Shown: positions 61,163 through 64,000 of the stretch, in pieces | Position numbering within the stretch: position 1 is the stretch's first letter | Layout of the letters: the number at the start of each line of letters is the position of its first letter | NCBI RefSeq assembly: GCF_030409335.1 | Contig: NZ_JAUFPN010000020.1 | Coordinates: forward strand, 58,810-122,809 | Length of the DNA: 64,000 nucleotides | Direction of reading: 5' to 3' | Source of the DNA: Paeniroseomonas aquatica | GTDB taxonomy: Bacteria; Pseudomonadota; Alphaproteobacteria; Acetobacterales; Acetobacteraceae | The notes under the pieces: generated by a model | What the model was told of the DNA's origin: nothing | Database searches by the model: none | The model's input: only the letters and a program-made list of their open reading frames with translations | Position numbers and translations under genes: made by a program

Positions 61163-62672
61163 GGTAGCGCTCCTTCAGGATCCGCCGCAGCAGCTTGCCC
61201 GCCTCCGAGCGCGGCAGCTCCTCGACGAATTCGAAGGACTTCGGCCGCTTCAGGCCGGACAGCTTCTCGCGGCACCAGGCCTCCAGCTCGGCCGCCGCGA
61301 CCGGGCCGCGGGCGACGATCACCGCATGCACCTGCTCGCCCATCTCCGGATGCGGCACGCCGACGACGGCGACCTCGGCCACCGCCGGATGCTGCATCAG
61401 CACCGCCTCGACCTCGGCCGGGTAGAGGTTGACGCCGCCGGCCAGGATCAGGTCGGCGCGACGGTCCGACAGGAACAGGTAGCCGTCCTCGTCCAGCCAG
61501 CCGAGGTCGCCGAGCGTCGCCCAGCCCCGGGCATCGAAGCAGGCCGCGGTCTTCTCCGGCGCGTTGTGATAGGCGAAGCGCGGCCCACCCTCGAAGCGGA
61601 TGCTGCCGGTCTCGCCCGGCGGCAGTTCCTCGCCATCCTCGCCGGTGATGTGCACGCGCACGCCGTTCACCGGCCGGCCGACCGAGCGCGGCTTTCGCAG
61701 CCACTCCGCGCTGCTGATCACCGTGGTGCCGACGCCCTCCGACCCCGCGTAGTATTCCCAGACGATCGGACCCCACCAGTCGATCATCGCCCGCTTCACC
61801 GGCACCGGGCAGGGCGCCGCGGCATGGATGGCGCAGCGATGGGAAGAGAGGTCATGCCCCCGCCGCACGTCCTCCGGCAGCGCCAGCAGCCGGTGGAACA
61901 TCGTCGGCACCCATTGGCTGTGGGTGACCCGATTCTGCTCGATCACCGCCAGGCACTGCGCCGCGTCGAACTTCCGCAGGATGACGGCGGTGCCGCCCTC
62001 GAGCAGGGTCCGGCTGACATAGCCGATCGGCGCGGCATGATAGAGCGGCGCCGGCGAGAGATAGACGGTCCCGGTGTCGAAGCCGTAGAGCGCCTTCCAG
62101 TTCATGTCCCACATCGGCGCATCGCGCTGCTCGAAGGGCAGCAGCGGCCGGCGGATGCCCTTGGGCAGGCCGGTGGTGCCGGAGGAATAGAGGAACTCCC
62201 GCCCCAGCGGCCGCTCCGGCAGCGGCGCCGCCGGATCCTCGGCGGCCAGCGCCGCCTCGTAGCCGGCATAGCCCGGCAGGCCATCCCCCAGCGCATAGCG
62301 CAGCCGCTCCCCCAGCGCCCCCTCCTCGACCAGCGCGGCGGCCAGGCCGGCCAGCTCCGGGCTGGCGACCAGCAGCCGGGCGCCGCTGTCGGCCAGCACG
62401 TAGCCGACCTCATGCGGCCGCAGGTGGATCGACAGCGGGGTGAAGTAGAGCCCGGCGAGCCGCGCCGCCTCGGCCAGCTCGAGGAATTCGGGCCGGTTGT
62501 CGAGCAGCATGGCGATTCCCTCGCCCGGTTGCAGGCCGAGCCCGATGAGCCAATGCGCTGCCTGCCGCGCCCGGGCATGGAGCCGGCCGTAGCGCAGCAC
62601 CGTCCCGGTATCGGGAAAGATGGCGGCCGGCTTGTCGGCCTGGCTCGCGGCCCAATGCGCCAGTTGCGGCAT
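61149..62672 (-). CDS. AMP-dependent acyl-CoA synthetase/ligase
   Basis: A 507-residue ANL-superfamily ligase activating a carboxylate to acyl-CoA via acyl-AMP. Motifs: P-loop YSSGTTGLPKG, EYYAGSEGVG, LGDLGWLDEDGYLFLSDRRAD, and the adenylation Lys in SEAGKLLRR near the C-terminus. Start at ATG 62670-62672 is preceded by AGGAGG; the longer in-frame extension is unnecessary. Fits with the AMACR-like and acyl-CoA dehydrogenase genes to the left for acid catabolism. Confidence 0.94.
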   Translation of the reverse strand: MPQLAHWAASQADKPAAIFPDTGTVLRYGRLHARARQAAHWLIGLGLQPGEGIAMLLDNRPEFLELAEAARLAGLYFTPLSIHLRPHEVGYVLADSGARLLVASPELAGLAAALVEEGALGERLRYALGDGLPGYAGYEAALAAEDPAAPLPERPLGREFLYSSGTTGLPKGIRRPLLPFEQRDAPMWDMNWKALYGFDTGTVYLSPAPLYHAAPIGYVSRTLLEGGTAVILRKFDAAQCLAVIEQNRVTHSQWVPTMFHRLLALPEDVRRGHDLSSHRCAIHAAAPCPVPVKRAMIDWWGPIVWEYYAGSEGVGTTVISSAEWLRKPRSVGRPVNGVRVHITGEDGEELPPGETGSIRFEGGPRFAYHNAPEKTAACFDARGWATLGDLGWLDEDGYLFLSDRRADLILAGGVNLYPAEVEAVLMQHPAVAEVAVVGVPHPEMGEQVHAVIVARGPVAAAELEAWCREKLSGLKRPKSFEFVEELPRSEAGKLLRRILKERYLSPS

Positions 62673-62835
62673 CCGGTTCCTCCTGTTGCGCGAAGGGTGG
62701 CGGCTGCCGTGGCGCCGCGTCAACCTGCTGCGGCGAATAACGTCGGCGTCGTCAATTTGCGGCGTGCCCTGCTGCGGGGTTGTGCCATGCTGATGCACCG
62801 CACGCCGATGCGGATCTTGGATCAGGGAGGACACC

Positions 62836-63825
62836 ATGAACATTCTGAGCCGCCGCGCCCTGCTGGGCACGGCCGCCGCCGCAGCGACCCTGCCGCTGCT
62901 GCCTGCCGCGCAGGCCGCCGCCCCCCTCCGCAACGAGCTGCCGCCGGCCTGGCACCGCTTCAAGGTCGGCAGCTACGAGCTGACCATCATCTCCGACGGC
63001 TCGCTGCCGCTCGGCGAGACCGGCCCGGCCTTCCCCTCCTCCCCGGCGGCGGAAGTGCGGGACCTGCTGACCGGCAATTTCCTGGCGCCGACCACGGCGA
63101 CGCTGGAGCAGAACGCGCTGGTGCTGAACACCGGCCGCCAGCTCATCCTGTTCGACACCGGCATGGGCGAGAGCATGGGCGAGGCCAGCAAGATGTTCGG
63201 CCCCACCACCGGCCGGCTGCTGGCGAACATGAAGGCGGCGGGCATCGAGCCGTCACAGATCGACGTCGTCGCGCTGACCCATGCGCATTGCGACCATTGC
63301 TGGGCGCTGGTCGATGCCAGCGGCAACAAGAATTTCCCGAACGCCCAGGTCGCCATCAGCGAGGTGGACCTGAAATTCTGGACCGATGATTCCAACAAGC
63401 GCGGCCCGGCCTTCATGACCCCCTTCATCGACGGAGCGAAGAAGAACCTCGCGGCCTACCGCGACCGCATGATCATGGTCCAGGACGGCAAGGAGGTGGT
63501 CCCCGGCGTCACCGGCTTCGCCACCCCGGGCCATACGCTGGGGCACATGGTCTATTTCATCGCCGACGGGAACAACGTCGTCGTCAATACCGGCGACCTC
63601 GCGCATCACCAGATCCTGCTGCTGCGCAAGCCGCTCTGGGAATTCTCCTTCGACACCGACCCCAAGCTCTCGGCGCAGTCGCGGCTGAAGATGCTGACGC
63701 GGCTGGCCTCGGACAAGCACCCGGTGCTCTCCTACCACTTCCCCTGGCCCGGGCTCGGCCATGTGAAGCAGGAGGGCGAGGGCTTCGGCTGGTATCCCGC
63801 CAGCATGAACGTCACCACCCTCTAG
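62836..63825 (+). CDS. Tat-exported metallo-beta-lactamase-fold hydrolase
   Basis: A 329-residue periplasmic MBL-fold enzyme. The leader contains a twin-arginine-type motif (SRRALLGTAAAAATLPLL, cleavage near AQA 27). The zinc motif is THAHCDH (His149, His151, Asp153, His154), with further ligands in FATPGHTLGH and the Asp of VVNTGDLAHH. It resembles lactonase/arylsulfatase-like MBL proteins of unknown substrate. A GGAGG site precedes ATG 62836. 10 bases separate it from the next gene. Confidence 0.9.
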   Translation: MNILSRRALLGTAAAAATLPLLPAAQAAAPLRNELPPAWHRFKVGSYELTIISDGSLPLGETGPAFPSSPAAEVRDLLTGNFLAPTTATLEQNALVLNTGRQLILFDTGMGESMGEASKMFGPTTGRLLANMKAAGIEPSQIDVVALTHAHCDHCWALVDASGNKNFPNAQVAISEVDLKFWTDDSNKRGPAFMTPFIDGAKKNLAAYRDRMIMVQDGKEVVPGVTGFATPGHTLGHMVYFIADGNNVVVNTGDLAHHQILLLRKPLWEFSFDTDPKLSAQSRLKMLTRLASDKHPVLSYHFPWPGLGHVKQEGEGFGWYPASMNVTTL

Positions 63826-63835
63826 GCGGCGGGAC

Positions 63836-64000
63836 ATGGCGCTGGCCGAGCTGCGGGAGGCGGAGGCACCGCCGGAGACCGCCGCGATCTACGCGGCGCT
63901 GCGCGCGGCCAGCGGCGTGCCCCAGGTGAACCTGATCTACCGTCACCTGGCCACGCTCGACGGCGTGCTGCCCTGGGTCTGGGCGGCGATCCGGCCGCCG
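63836..64000 (+). CDS. DehI-like haloacid dehalogenase family protein, N-terminal part
   Basis: The first 55 codons of a gene cut by the window end: ALAELREAEAPPETAAIYAA, then VPQVNLIYRHLATLDGVLPWVWAA. The VNLIYRHLA and LPWVWAAIRP blocks resemble N-termini of proteins annotated as halocarboxylic acid dehydrogenase DehI family. ATG 63836 follows GGCGGCGGG and lies 10 bases after the metallo-hydrolase stop, so the two are probably co-transcribed. Identification rests on the N-terminus only. Confidence 0.55.
   Translation, partial: MALAELREAEAPPETAAIYAALRAASGVPQVNLIYRHLATLDGVLPWVWAAIRPP

Overview
The window is very GC-rich, with codon third positions almost all G or C. It carries many secondary-transport receptors of the Bug (tripartite tricarboxylate) and DctP (TRAP) families, and many small catabolic operons. 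That mix resembles an environmental alphaproteobacterium of the Acetobacteraceae (Roseomonas-like). This is inferred from gene content and composition; no rRNA or marker gene is present to settle it. No tRNA, rRNA, CRISPR array or insertion sequence was seen.

Layout. 0-7 kb: a frameshifted P-loop ATPase at the edge, a DOPA-dioxygenase-like protein, Ada, an extradiol dioxygenase coupled to a Bug receptor, an MlrC-type peptidase and a gamma-glutamyltransferase. 7.3-13.8 kb: a tight six-gene minus-strand catabolic operon (SDR, HisD/HpsN-like dehydrogenase, amidohydrolase, Gfo/Idh/MocA, oxaloacetate decarboxylase-like, FMN hydroxyacid oxidase), divergent from an orphan DctP. 14.9-17.3 kb: two SDRs and a protein tyrosine phosphatase. 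17.7-22.6 kb: the stress-associated prkA-yeaH-spoVR operon behind a 460-base leader. 22.6-29 kb: a Pal-like lipoprotein, a second gamma-glutamyltransferase, DoxX, a serine hydrolase and minCDE. 29.2-33.4 kb: a signal-less substrate-binding protein, a thioesterase and an unusual P1B ATPase, all coupled by 4-base overlaps, then a 2-hydroxyacid dehydrogenase. 33.5-36.6 kb: allophanate hydrolase plus an HpxZ/AtzH-like gene, flanked by two gene remnants. 36.6-47.1 kb: an M20 amidohydrolase, VOC, LLM and CMD genes, a four-gene cyclase/FAH/LLM/SDR operon, and a Bug/ferredoxin/MmgE operon. 47.4-50.3 kb: a large RTX/VCBS surface protein gene broken by one frameshift. 50.3-54.5 kb: cupin, a second DctP, a Gly/Tyr-rich lipoprotein, and a CMD/HIBADH/lactonase operon. 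54.5-56 kb: a visibly AT-rich island holding one dGTPase. 56.1-64 kb: CoA-dependent acid catabolism (AMACR-type racemase, acyl-CoA dehydrogenase, acyl-CoA ligase) with two solute receptors, a Tat-exported metallo-hydrolase and the start of a DehI-like gene.

How it works together. Most of the window is scavenging: periplasmic receptors without their own membrane permeases sit next to short oxidoreductase/hydrolase operons for organic acids, amides and aromatic fragments. Housekeeping is limited to minCDE, ada and prkA-yeaH-spoVR.

The most notable signals are the lone low-GC dGTPase (candidate phage defence) and a bipartite motif, TTGCGGTTT-N11-GTTTACG, shared at the same spacing by the dGTPase and RTX leaders. 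Also notable are the broken RTX gene, an internally deleted alpha/beta hydrolase beside the allophanate hydrolase, a P1B ATPase lacking the His-Pro motif, and long perfect hairpins at convergent gene ends and one ribosome-binding site.
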